Below, piece after piece: positions 1-8,672 of a stretch of 64,000 nt of DNA. Made by a program: the position numbers and the translations under genes. The DNA is taken from assembly GCF_014297445.1 (NCBI RefSeq), contig NZ_JACORU010000012.1, positions 111,268 to 175,267 of the forward strand, read 5' to 3'. Position 1 is the stretch's first letter. Each line of letters opens with the position of its first letter. This DNA is from Ramlibacter albus (lineage in GTDB: Bacteria > Pseudomonadota > Gammaproteobacteria > Burkholderiales > Burkholderiaceae_C). Below the pieces are notes generated by a model, which made no database searches, was not told the origin of the DNA, and worked only from the letters and a program-made list of their open reading frames with translations.

Positions 1-1
1 G

Positions 2-841
2 CAGAGCGAGCGCAAGATCATCCACATCGACATCGACCCGTCGTCCATCTCCAAGCGGGTGAAGGTCGACATCCCGATCGTGGGCGACGTCAAGGACGTG
101 CTGGCGGACTTCATCGCGCAGATCCGCGAAGCGGGCGCCAAGCCGGACAAGGACGCGCTCAATGCCTGGTGGGAGCAGATCGACGGCTGGCGCAAGAAGG
201 ATTGCCTCAAGTACGACCGCGGCAACCGCGACGTGATCAAGCCGCAGTACGTCGTCGAGACGCTGTGGAACATGACCAAGGACGTCGACACCTACGTCAC
301 GTCCGACGTGGGCCAGCACCAGATGTGGGCCGCGCAGTTCTACAAGTTCAAGGACCCGCGCCGCTGGATCAACTCGGGGGGTCTCGGCACCATGGGCGTG
401 GGCATCCCGTACGCGATGGGCATCAAGCTGGCCAAGCCGGACAGCGAGGTGTACTGCATCACCGGCGAGGGCTCGGTGCAGATGTGCATCCAGGAGCTCT
501 CGACCTGCCTGCAGTACAACACGCCGATCAAGATCATCTCGCTGAACAACCGCTACCTGGGCATGGTGCGCCAGTGGCAGGAGCTCGACTACGAGGGCCG
601 CTACAGCCACAGCTACATGGACGCGCTGCCCAACTTCGTGAAGCTGGCCGAGGCCTATGGGCACGTGGGCATGCTGATCGAGCGGCCGCAGGACGTGGAG
701 CCGGCGCTGCGCGAAGCGCGCAAGCTCAAGGACCGCACCGTCTTCATGGACTTCCGCACCGACCCGACGGAGAACGTCTGGCCGATGGTGAAGGCGGGCA
801 AGGGCATCACCGAGATGCTGCTCGGGTCCGAGGATCTTTAA
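2..841 (+). CDS. ilvB: Acetolactate synthase large subunit, 3' part
   Basis: This is the C-terminal portion of a thiamine-diphosphate-dependent acetolactate (acetohydroxyacid) synthase catalytic subunit. The enzyme condenses two pyruvates, or pyruvate with 2-ketobutyrate, in the first common step of branched-chain amino acid synthesis. The frame is open from the left edge, so the N-terminal half lies outside the window. The visible part includes the ThDP-binding region: GTMGVGIPYAMG, then TGEGSVQM and the downstream LNNRYLGMVRQWQ, which together form the GDG-like metal/ThDP motif (here GEG). It is followed directly by the regulatory subunit gene ilvN, as is usual. The identification is very secure; only the 5' truncation, caused by the window edge, limits the call. 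Confidence 0.96.
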   Translation, partial: QSERKIIHIDIDPSSISKRVKVDIPIVGDVKDVLADFIAQIREAGAKPDKDALNAWWEQIDGWRKKDCLKYDRGNRDVIKPQYVVETLWNMTKDVDTYVTSDVGQHQMWAAQFYKFKDPRRWINSGGLGTMGVGIPYAMGIKLAKPDSEVYCITGEGSVQMCIQELSTCLQYNTPIKIISLNNRYLGMVRQWQELDYEGRYSHSYMDALPNFVKLAEAYGHVGMLIERPQDVEPALREARKLKDRTVFMDFRTDPTENVWPMVKAGKGITEMLLGSEDL

Positions 842-874
842 ACCCAACGGACGGCGAAGCTATTGGTCGCCGAG

Positions 875-896
875 CCCGCTGCTTACCGGCAGCGGG
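875..896 (+). other. Intercistronic hairpin between ilvB and ilvN
   Basis: A perfect 8-bp inverted repeat, CCCGCTGC and GCAGCGGG with a 6-nt loop, lies in the 86-nt gap between ilvB and ilvN. There is no T-run after it, so it is not an intrinsic terminator. It could stabilise or process the polycistronic mRNA and so set the ilvB:ilvN ratio; that role is inference. Confidence 0.45.
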
Positions 897-927
897 GGAG
901 GGCGCCGAAAAGCCGAGCCGGTTTGAC

Positions 928-1419
928 ATGAAACACATCATCGCAGTGCTGCTGGAGAACGAGCCCGGCGCTCTCTCCCGCGTGGTGGGCCTCTTCTCGG
1001 CCCGCGGCTACAACATCGAGTCGCTCACCGTGGCGCCGACCGAGGACGCGTCGCTGTCGCGCATGACGATCCAGACGACGGGCTCGGACGACGTGATCGA
1101 GCAGATCACCAAGCACCTGAACCGCCTCATCGAGGTGGTGAAGGTGGTGGACCTCACCGAGGGCGCCTACACCGAGCGCGAGCTCATGATGGTGAAGGTG
1201 CGCGCGGTGGGCAAGGAGCGCGAGGAGATGAAGCGCATGGCCGACATCTTCCGCGGCCGCATCATCGACGTGACCGAGAAGAGCTACACCATCGAACTCA
1301 CCGGCGACCAGGCCAAGAACGACGCCTTCCTGGAAGCCATCGACCGCACCGCCATCCTGGAGACCGTCCGCACGGGCGCCTCCGGCATCGGCCGCGGCGA
1401 ACGGATCCTGCGCGTTTGA
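928..1419 (+). CDS. ilvN: Acetolactate synthase small (regulatory) subunit
   Basis: This 163-residue regulatory subunit binds IlvB, activates it and confers valine feedback inhibition. The start is ATG at 928 (MKHIIAVLLENEPGALSRVV), the standard N-terminus of the family. The N-terminal ACT domain covers about residues 4-76 and contains the NEPGALSRVVGLF and GYNIESLTV segments that form the effector site. A C-terminal domain follows from about residue 83 (RELMMVKV). The length fits the IlvN/IlvH family (about 160-165). It sits between ilvB and ilvC on the same strand and is almost certainly co-transcribed with them. A longer reading frame that begins upstream at 169 is an out-of-frame extension over ilvB and was not used. 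Confidence 0.96.
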   Translation: MKHIIAVLLENEPGALSRVVGLFSARGYNIESLTVAPTEDASLSRMTIQTTGSDDVIEQITKHLNRLIEVVKVVDLTEGAYTERELMMVKVRAVGKEREEMKRMADIFRGRIIDVTEKSYTIELTGDQAKNDAFLEAIDRTAILETVRTGASGIGRGERILRV

Positions 1420-1449
1420 CTGTTTTTTTGAATTTTTCCGGAGAGCACC

Positions 1450-2469
<1,020 letters not shown>

Positions 2470-2478
2470 ACTAGCGGG

Positions 2479-3297
2479 ATGCACGACGCATCCCATCCCA
2501 GCGACGACACGCCCGAGCCGGGCGTCGTCGTCCGCAAGCGCCGCAAGGGCATCTACATCCTGCCCAACCTCTTCACGCTGGCGGCGCTGTTCGGCGGTTT
2601 CTACGCGGTGGTGATGGCCATGAACGGCCGCTTCGACCTGGCCGCCAGCGGCGTGTTCATCGCGATGGTCCTCGACAGCCTCGACGGGCGCGTCGCCCGC
2701 ATGACCAACACCACCAGCGCGTTCGGCGAGCAGATGGATTCGCTGTCGGACATGGTGTCGTTCGGCGCGGCGCCGGCGCTCATCGCGTACGAATGGGCGC
2801 TGAAGGGCATCGGGCGCTGGGGGTGGATCGCGGCGTTCGTCTATTGCGCCTGCGCGGCGCTGCGGCTGGCGCGCTTCAACGTGAACACCGGGGTCGTGGA
2901 CAAGCGTTACTTCCAGGGCCTGCCTTCGCCCGCGGCCGCCGCGCTCGTGGCCGGGTTCATCTGGCTCATGAACGACCTGGAGTTCAAGGGCTACGAGGTC
3001 GTGTGGCCGATGTTCTGCATCGCGCTGTACGCAGGGCTCACGATGGTCACCAACGTGCCGTTCTACAGTTTCAAGGACGTGCAGATGAAGAAGACGGTGC
3101 CGTTCGCGGTGATCGTCGCCATCGCGCTGGGCATCGCGGTGATCAACATCCACCCGCCCACGGTGCTGTTCGGGCTTTTCGTGGTGTACGGCCTGTCGGG
3201 GTACGCGGTGTATGCCTGGAAGCGCGCCCGCGGCAAGCCGGTGAGCATGATCGCAACCTCCACCGACGAACCGGACGAGCGCGGGTTGCACAAATAG
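2479..3297 (+). CDS. pssA: CDP-diacylglycerol--serine O-phosphatidyltransferase
   Basis: This 272-residue integral membrane CDP-alcohol phosphatidyltransferase makes phosphatidylserine from CDP-diacylglycerol and serine. The CDP-alcohol signature is visible at about residues 69-92: DG at the start of DGRVAR, then G, EQMD and SLSD, which supply the catalytic aspartates. Several hydrophobic segments follow (about residues 105-125, 150-170, 180-200, 210-250). It starts 9 nt after ilvC, an arrangement common in Burkholderiales. In many relatives psd lies between ilvC and pssA; here it is absent. The C-terminal tail is charged and probably cytoplasmic. Confidence 0.93.
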   Translation: MHDASHPSDDTPEPGVVVRKRRKGIYILPNLFTLAALFGGFYAVVMAMNGRFDLAASGVFIAMVLDSLDGRVARMTNTTSAFGEQMDSLSDMVSFGAAPALIAYEWALKGIGRWGWIAAFVYCACAALRLARFNVNTGVVDKRYFQGLPSPAAAALVAGFIWLMNDLEFKGYEVVWPMFCIALYAGLTMVTNVPFYSFKDVQMKKTVPFAVIVAIALGIAVINIHPPTVLFGLFVVYGLSGYAVYAWKRARGKPVSMIATSTDEPDERGLHK

Positions 3298-3315
3298 TGT
3301 GATACATTGATCGCC

Positions 3316-3372
3316 ATGAACATCCGTTCGCTGGCCCTTCTACTGCTATCCCCCCACGGGCGGAGACGGTAG
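3316..3372 (+). CDS. leuL: Leucine-rich leader peptide of the leuA attenuator
   Basis: An 18-codon reading frame encodes MNIRSLALLLLSPHGRRR. It has four consecutive leucine codons (CTT CTA CTG CTA at 3337-3348) and a fifth Leu two codons before. Two of them are CTA, a codon that is rare in such GC-rich genes. The frame lies directly upstream of an intrinsic terminator that precedes leuA. This is the architecture of leucine-responsive transcription attenuation: ribosome stalling at Leu codons favours an antiterminator. A candidate antiterminator pairs ACGGGC (3356-3361) with GCCCGT (3398-3403), which is the 5' arm of the terminator. The peptide has no obvious Shine-Dalgarno site, so its translation is inferred from context. 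Confidence 0.8.
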   Translation: MNIRSLALLLLSPHGRRR

Positions 3373-3394
3373 CGCGCGCGCGAATTCCCGAATC

Positions 3395-3431
3395 ACGGCC
3401 CGTTTGCACCCGCAACGGGCCGTTTTCTTTT
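3395..3431 (+). terminator. Attenuator (intrinsic terminator) upstream of leuA
   Basis: A perfect 10-bp stem, ACGGCCCGTT at 3395-3404 and AACGGGCCGT at 3414-3423, has a 9-nt loop and is followed by TTTTCTTTT. It sits 22 nt after the leader-peptide stop and 11 nt before the leuA ATG. The leuA ribosome-binding site (GGAG, 3432-3435) is immediately after the U-tract. Termination here when leucine is plentiful would shut off both isopropylmalate synthase genes. Confidence 0.85.
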
Positions 3432-3442
3432 GGAGCCCTGAA

Positions 3443-5128
3443 ATGCCGATGTTGAAGAACCCCGCCGCCAAGTACCGCGCCTTCCGCCCGGTCGGCCTGA
3501 AGGACCGCACCTGGCCGGACGCGGTGCTGACGAAGCCCCCTGTGTGGTGCAGCGTCGACCTGCGCGACGGCAACCAGGCGCTGATCGAGCCGATGGACAT
3601 CCCGCGCAAGCTGCGGATGTTCGAGGCGCTGGTGGACATCGGCTTCAAGGAGATCGAGGTGGGGTTCCCCTCGGCGTCCCAGATCGAATACGACTTCGTG
3701 CGCAAGCTGATCGAGGAGGACCTGATCCCCGCCGACGTGACGATCCAGGTGCTGACGCAGGCGCGCGAGGAGCTCATTCGCAAGACCTTCGATTCGCTGC
3801 GCGGCGCACGCCGCGTGATCGTGCACCTGTACAACGCGACGGCGCCCGTGATGCGCAAGGTGGTGTTGGGGCTGGACGAAGACGGGATCGTGCAGCTCGC
3901 CACGTCGCAGGCGAAGCTGTTCCAGGAACTGGCGGCGCAGCAGCCCGGGACCGAGTGGGTGTTCCAGTACTCGCCCGAAATGTTCTCCGGCACCGAGCTT
4001 ACCTTCGCCAAGCGCGTGGTCGATGCCGTCACCGAGGTGTGGCAACCGACGCCGCAGCGCAAGTGCATCGTCAACCTGCCGTCCACCGTGGAGCATTCGA
4101 CGCCCAACATCTTCGCGGACATGATCGAGTGGATGCACCGCAACCTCGAGCGGCGCGATTCGATCGTGCTCTCCGTGCACCCGCACAACGACCGTGGCAC
4201 GGGCACCGCAGCAGGTGAATTCGCCGTGATGGCGGGGGCCGACCGCCTCGAAGGCTGCCTGTTCGGCAACGGCGAGCGCACCGGGAACCTCGACCTCGTG
4301 AACGTCGCGCTCAACCTCTACAGCCAGGGCGTCCACCCGGGCCTGGACTTCTCGGACATCGACGAGATCCGCCGCACGGTCGAACACTGCAACCAGATCC
4401 CCGTGCACCCGCGCCACCCGTATGTCGGCGACCTCGTGTACACGTCCTTCTCCGGCTCGCACCAGGACGCGATCAAGAAGGCTTTCGCCGCGCGCAAGGA
4501 AGACGACATCTGGGACATGCCCTACCTGCCGCTGGACCCGAAGGACCTCGGCCGCAGCTACGAGGCCGTGATCCGCGTGAACAGCCAGTCGGGCAAGGGC
4601 GGCATCTCCTACCTGCTCGAGGCCGAGTACGGGCTGGAGTTGCCGCGCCGGCTGCAGATCGAGTTCAGCCAGGTCGTGCAGCGTGCCATGGACGCGACCG
4701 GCAAGGAGTTCACGGCCGCCGACCTCTGGCAGGTGTTCGAGACCGAGTACGGGCTTGCCACCAACGGCGTGCCGCAGCATCACGTCACGGAAGAGGGCGG
4801 CGGGCAAGTCTCCATTGCCGCGCAGGTGCAGATGGGTGGCCGCGCCTTCGGCGTGCGCGGCATCGGCAACGGCCCGATCGACGCCTTCGTGGCCGGGCTG
4901 TCGCACGTCAGCGGCCAGCCGATCCGCGTGCTGGACTACCATGAGCACGCCATCGCGTCCGGCGCCAACGCGCGCGCGGTGGCCTACCTGGAACTGCGCA
5001 TCGGCGAGCAGACGCTTTTCGGCGTGGGCACGGATGCGAACATCGTGTCGGCGTCCCTCAAGGCGATCGTTTCGGGCTTGCAGCGGGCGAGCGTGGAAAG
5101 CAAGGAGCAGGCATGGCAGACCAACTGA
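3443..5128 (+). CDS. leuA: 2-isopropylmalate synthase, long (fungal/mycobacterial) type
   Basis: This 561-residue enzyme condenses acetyl-CoA with 2-ketoisovalerate, the first committed step of leucine synthesis. It belongs to the long form related to the yeast and mycobacterial enzymes. The TIM-barrel domain starts with SVDLRDGNQALIEPMD at about residues 37-52, containing the catalytic Arg-Asp, and has the metal-binding HPHNDRGTGTA motif. A LeuA dimerisation/regulatory domain occupies about residues 430-555. ATG 3443 is chosen because GGAG precedes it by 7 nt; an upstream TTG (3404) would begin inside the attenuator stem. The 3' end overlaps the next gene by 16 bp, which implies translational coupling to a second, different isopropylmalate synthase. 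Confidence 0.93.
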   Translation: MPMLKNPAAKYRAFRPVGLKDRTWPDAVLTKPPVWCSVDLRDGNQALIEPMDIPRKLRMFEALVDIGFKEIEVGFPSASQIEYDFVRKLIEEDLIPADVTIQVLTQAREELIRKTFDSLRGARRVIVHLYNATAPVMRKVVLGLDEDGIVQLATSQAKLFQELAAQQPGTEWVFQYSPEMFSGTELTFAKRVVDAVTEVWQPTPQRKCIVNLPSTVEHSTPNIFADMIEWMHRNLERRDSIVLSVHPHNDRGTGTAAGEFAVMAGADRLEGCLFGNGERTGNLDLVNVALNLYSQGVHPGLDFSDIDEIRRTVEHCNQIPVHPRHPYVGDLVYTSFSGSHQDAIKKAFAARKEDDIWDMPYLPLDPKDLGRSYEAVIRVNSQSGKGGISYLLEAEYGLELPRRLQIEFSQVVQRAMDATGKEFTAADLWQVFETEYGLATNGVPQHHVTEEGGGQVSIAAQVQMGGRAFGVRGIGNGPIDAFVAGLSHVSGQPIRVLDYHEHAIASGANARAVAYLELRIGEQTLFGVGTDANIVSASLKAIVSGLQRASVESKEQAWQTN

Positions 5129-6651
5129 TCATCTTCGACACGACGCTGCGCGACGGCGAGCAGTCCCCCGGCGCCTCGATGACCAAGGACGAGAAGCTGC
5201 GCATCGCGCGCCAGCTCGAGCGGCTGAAGGTCGACGTCATCGAAGCCGGCTTCGCGGCCAGCTCCAACGGCGACTTCGATGCGGTGCAGGCCATCGCCGC
5301 GGCGATCAGGGACTCGACGGTGTGCTCGCTCTCGCGCGCCAACGACAAGGACATCGCGCGCGCCGCCGAGGCGCTCAAGCCGGCGGCGCGGGCGCGCATC
5401 CACACCTTCATCGCGACTTCGCCGCTGCACATGGAGAAGAAGCTGCGGATGACGCCCGAGCAGGTGCTGGAGCAGGCGAAGCAGTCGGTGCGCTTCGCGC
5501 GCAACCTCTGCGGCGACATCGAGTTCTCGCCGGAAGATGGCTACCGCAGCGAGGTGGACTTCCTCTGCCGTGTGCTGGAGACGGTGATCGACGAAGGCGC
5601 CACCACGATCAACGTGCCCGACACCGTGGGCTATGCGGTGCCCGAGCTCTACGGGAACTTCATCAAGACGCTGCGCGAGCGCGTGCCGAATTCCGACAAG
5701 GCCGTCTGGTCCGTGCACTGCCACAACGACCTCGGCATGGCGGTGGCGAACTCGCTGGCCGGCGTGAAGATCGGCGGCGCGCGCCAGGTCGAGTGCACGA
5801 TCAACGGGCTCGGCGAGCGCGCGGGCAACTGCTCGCTGGAAGAGATCGTGATGGCCGTGAAGACCCGCAAGGATTACTTCGGCCTCGACGTGCTCATCGA
5901 CACCAAGCACATCGTGCCGGCCTCGCGCATGGTGAGCCAGACGACCGGCTTCGTCGTGCAGCCCAACAAGGCCGTGGTGGGCGCGAACGCGTTCGCGCAC
6001 GCGAGCGGCATCCACCAGGACGGCGTGCTCAAGGCGCGCGACACCTACGAGATCATGCGGGCCGAGGACGTGGGCTGGTCTGCCAACAAGATCGTGCTGG
6101 GCAAGCTGTCGGGCCGCAACGCCTTCAAGCAGCGCCTGCAGGAGCTGGGTGTCCAGATGGATAGCGAGGCCGACGTCAACGCGGCCTTCGCGAAGTTCAA
6201 GGAACTGGCCGACCGCAAGAGCGACATATTCGACGAGGACATCCTGGCGCTGGTCAGCGACGAGAGCCTGGCCCACGAGCCGGACACCTACCACTTGATC
6301 TCCCTCAAGCAGCACAGCGAGACGGGGGAGCGGCCGCACGCCGAGGTGGTGTTTACTGTCGAGGGGCGGGAGGTCAAGGGTGCGTCGGACGGCAACGGGC
6401 CGGTGGACGCGTCCCTCAAGGCGATCGAGAGCCAGGTCAAGAGCGGGGCGGAGATGGTGCTGTATTCGGTCAATGCGATCAGCGGCTCGACCGAGAGTCA
6501 GGGCGAGGTGACCGTCCGGCTGCAGAACTCGGGCCGGGTGGTCAACGGTGTCGGCGCGGACCCGGACATCGTCGTTGCATCTGCAAAGGCTTACCTCAGT
6601 GCCCTCAACAAGTTACAAAGTAAAGCTGATCGGGTAGCTGCGCAAGGCTGA
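5113..6651 (+). CDS. leuA: 2-isopropylmalate synthase, short (enterobacterial) type
   Basis: This 512-residue enzyme is a second 2-isopropylmalate synthase, of the class typified by E. coli LeuA. The catalytic motif FDTTLRDGEQSPGASM lies at about residues 8-23, the HCHNDLGMAVANS metal motif follows mid-barrel, and GANAFAHASGIHQDG marks the barrel end. A regulatory domain covers about residues 390-505. The first ATG overlaps the 3' end of the preceding long-type leuA by 16 bp, so the two are translated from one transcript. The closest alternatives are homocitrate or citramalate synthase; the full-length LeuA regulatory domain and motifs favour isopropylmalate synthase. Why both types are kept is unclear. 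Confidence 0.88.
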   Translation: MADQLIIFDTTLRDGEQSPGASMTKDEKLRIARQLERLKVDVIEAGFAASSNGDFDAVQAIAAAIRDSTVCSLSRANDKDIARAAEALKPAARARIHTFIATSPLHMEKKLRMTPEQVLEQAKQSVRFARNLCGDIEFSPEDGYRSEVDFLCRVLETVIDEGATTINVPDTVGYAVPELYGNFIKTLRERVPNSDKAVWSVHCHNDLGMAVANSLAGVKIGGARQVECTINGLGERAGNCSLEEIVMAVKTRKDYFGLDVLIDTKHIVPASRMVSQTTGFVVQPNKAVVGANAFAHASGIHQDGVLKARDTYEIMRAEDVGWSANKIVLGKLSGRNAFKQRLQELGVQMDSEADVNAAFAKFKELADRKSDIFDEDILALVSDESLAHEPDTYHLISLKQHSETGERPHAEVVFTVEGREVKGASDGNGPVDASLKAIESQVKSGAEMVLYSVNAISGSTESQGEVTVRLQNSGRVVNGVGADPDIVVASAKAYLSALNKLQSKADRVAAQG

Positions 6652-6662
6652 GGGTATCTACC

Positions 6663-6699
6663 TATAATTCGCGCGGTGGCTTAGGTTACCTTTCTAAGC
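6663..6699 (+). promoter_or_regulatory. Possible promoter and leader hairpin of pbpG
   Basis: A perfect TATAAT hexamer (6663-6668) is followed by a 6-bp inverted repeat GCTTAG/CTAAGC (6679-6684 and 6694-6699) that ends 2 nt before the first TTG of the pbpG frame. No convincing -35 hexamer is seen 16-18 bp upstream. The call rests on the -10 box and on position only. Confidence 0.35.
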
Positions 6700-6701
6700 T
6701 G

Positions 6702-7802
6702 TTGATTTTGTTTGTATCGCCTGCGTTCAGGACGTTGTTTGGGATTGAACGAGCTTTGAACCGCATCCTACATACCGTTGCACTGGGGGCCTTCGTTCTG
6801 GCGTTGCTGCCGAACGTGGCCGAGGCCGCCCCTGCCAAGCGCGTCGCGAAGAAGGCGGCCGTCACCAAGACGGCGCGCGTTTCGAAGACGTTCGCCAAGG
6901 GTGCCCCGCGCATGGTGGCCGCCGGCAAGCGCCGCTCGGTCATCGTGGCCGCGCCGCCCAAGCCCTCGTTCGGCCAGCTCGCCGGCCTGCACTCGGTGCA
7001 GGACGACCTGGATTTGAAGTCCAGCGTCGCTTTCGTGATCGACCAGGACACCCGCGAGGTGCTGGTGCGCAAGAACGACAGCGCCGTGCTGCCCATCGCC
7101 TCCATCACCAAGCTGATGACCGGCCTGATCGTGAGCGAGGCCAAGCTGCCGCTGGACGAGCAGGTCACCATCACCGAGGAAGACGTCGACACCGAGAAGC
7201 ACAGCAGCTCGCGCCTGAAGGTGGGCACCACGCTCACCCGCCGCGACCTGATGCACCTGGCGCTGATGTCCAGCGAAAACCGCGCGGCGCACGCGCTGGG
7301 CCGCACCTACCCGGGCGGCATGAGCGCCTTCGTGAGCGCGATGAACAACAAGGCCCGCGAGCTGGGCATGCGCGACACGCAGTACGTCGAGCCGACGGGC
7401 CTGTCCAGCCGCAACCAGAGCAGCGCGAAGGACCTCGCCACGCTGGTCAACATCGCCTATTCCGACCCGATGCTGCGCGAGTTCTCCACCTCTCCCGGCA
7501 CGCACGTCGAGGTGGGCAACCGGCTGCTGGCGTACAACAACACCAACCGGCTCGTGCACAACCCCAACTGGGAGATCGGCCTGCAGAAGACCGGCTACAT
7601 CTCCGAGGCGGGCCAGTGCCTCGTGATGCAGGCCAAGGTGGCCGGCCGCAAGCTGATCATGGTGTTCCTGGACTCGGCCGGCAAACTGAGCCGCATCGGC
7701 GATGCCGAGCGCGTGCGCAAGTGGCTGGAAACGCATGGCGTGCCGACGCATGCGCCGGTGGTGCCCAGCGGCAACACGGTGATCCGGCAAGTGTCCGGCT
7801 AA
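6702..7802 (+). CDS. pbpG: D-alanyl-D-alanine endopeptidase (PBP7/8 type)
   Basis: This is a periplasmic serine peptidase of the S11 family that cleaves D-Ala-meso-DAP crosslinks or acts as a DD-carboxypeptidase on peptidoglycan. The active-site triad is complete: SITK (about residues 134-137 from the TTG at 6702), SEN (about 191-193), and KTG in GLQKTGYISEAG. A hydrophobic signal segment (TVALGAFVLALLPNVAEA) precedes a Lys/Arg-rich, probably disordered linker (about residues 45-85). The start is uncertain: TTG at 6702, 6708, 6735 or 6756 all keep the signal peptide. A bidirectional-looking terminator follows the stop and separates it from the convergent iclR gene. Confidence 0.88.
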   Translation: MILFVSPAFRTLFGIERALNRILHTVALGAFVLALLPNVAEAAPAKRVAKKAAVTKTARVSKTFAKGAPRMVAAGKRRSVIVAAPPKPSFGQLAGLHSVQDDLDLKSSVAFVIDQDTREVLVRKNDSAVLPIASITKLMTGLIVSEAKLPLDEQVTITEEDVDTEKHSSSRLKVGTTLTRRDLMHLALMSSENRAAHALGRTYPGGMSAFVSAMNNKARELGMRDTQYVEPTGLSSRNQSSAKDLATLVNIAYSDPMLREFSTSPGTHVEVGNRLLAYNNTNRLVHNPNWEIGLQKTGYISEAGQCLVMQAKVAGRKLIMVFLDSAGKLSRIGDAERVRKWLETHGVPTHAPVVPSGNTVIRQVSG

Positions 7803-7820
7803 CGACTCTGCCCAAACAAA

Positions 7821-7850
7821 AAAGCCGGCTTCGAGCCGGCTTTTTGTTTT
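7821..7850. terminator. Bidirectional intrinsic terminator between pbpG and the iclR-type gene
   Basis: A perfect 10-bp stem, AAAGCCGGCT (7821-7830) and AGCCGGCTTT (7834-7843), has a 3-nt loop. An A-run lies upstream and TTTTTGTTTT downstream, so it can end both convergent transcripts. The T-run overlaps the last codon of the minus-strand gene. Confidence 0.85.
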
Positions 7851-8646
7851 ACGCCGCCAGGCGCTGCAGCGAGGGCTTGTGCCCCAGCGCCGACGAAATC
7901 TCGTTCGCCGTCGCCTGCAGCTTCGGCAGCCAGTTCTCGTCCAGCCGGTCAGCCGGCGCCGAGATCGACAGGCCGGCCACCAGCTTGCTCTGGTCGTCGT
8001 AGATGCCGGCCGCCATGCAGCGCACGCCCAGCTCCAGCTCCTCGTTGTCGCGCGCGATGCCGTACTGGCGCGCCTTGGCGAGTTCGCGCTCCAGCACCGG
8101 CAGCTGCGTGATGCTGTTGCGCGTGTGGCCCGCAAGGCCGGTGCGCGTCGCATACGCGCGCACGCGCTGTGGATCGTCCACCGCCAGGAACAGCTTGCCG
8201 GTGGACGTGAGGTGCAGCGGCGCCCGCCCGCCGATGGCCCGCACCACTTGCATGCCCGAGCGCTCGCTGTACGCGCGCTCCACGTAGACGATCTCATCGC
8301 CTTGCCGCACGCTCAGGTTCACCGGCTGCTGGATCTGCTTGTGCAGCTCGCGCATCGGCGTGAGCGCCGCGTCGCGCACGTTCAGCCGCGCCTTCACCAG
8401 GTTGCCCAGCTCCAGCAGGCGCATGCCCAGGCGGTAGCTGCCGGCCTCGGGCCGGTCGACGAAGCGGCCCGTGGCCAGGTCGTTCAGGATGCGGTGCGTG
8501 GTGGAAGGGTGCAGGCCGGTCTTCTCGCTGATTTCCTTCAGGGAGACCGCGTCCTCACGAGAGGCCAGGACGTCGATCAGCGCGAACATGCGCTCGATGA
8601 CCTGGATGGTGGGCGTGGTGGGGGCGTTGGGGTCTGTTTTTCTCAT
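7849..8646 (-). CDS. IclR-family transcriptional regulator
   Basis: This 265-residue regulator has the standard IclR layout. The N-terminal winged helix-turn-helix covers about residues 12-75 (QVIERMFALIDVLASRED, then SLKEISEKTGLHPSTTHRILNDL). The C-terminal effector-binding domain covers about residues 85-255 (NLSVRQGDEIVYVERA and ARDNEELELGVRCMAAGIYD are family hallmarks). The ligand and target genes cannot be read from the sequence. It lies 26 nt downstream of bpt on the same strand, so it may be read through from aat-bpt or have its own promoter within bpt. No catabolic gene is adjacent. Confidence 0.92.
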   Translation of the reverse strand: MRKTDPNAPTTPTIQVIERMFALIDVLASREDAVSLKEISEKTGLHPSTTHRILNDLATGRFVDRPEAGSYRLGMRLLELGNLVKARLNVRDAALTPMRELHKQIQQPVNLSVRQGDEIVYVERAYSERSGMQVVRAIGGRAPLHLTSTGKLFLAVDDPQRVRAYATRTGLAGHTRNSITQLPVLERELAKARQYGIARDNEELELGVRCMAAGIYDDQSKLVAGLSISAPADRLDENWLPKLQATANEISSALGHKPSLQRLAA

Positions 8647-8672
8647 GGCGCGAAATTTCCGGTCGCGCCATT

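Noticed and set aside
3286..3308. TTGCAC with TACATT as the promoter of the leu leader
   Set aside because: The hexamers are only 11 bp apart, too close for sigma70, and would put the start at the leader ATG.
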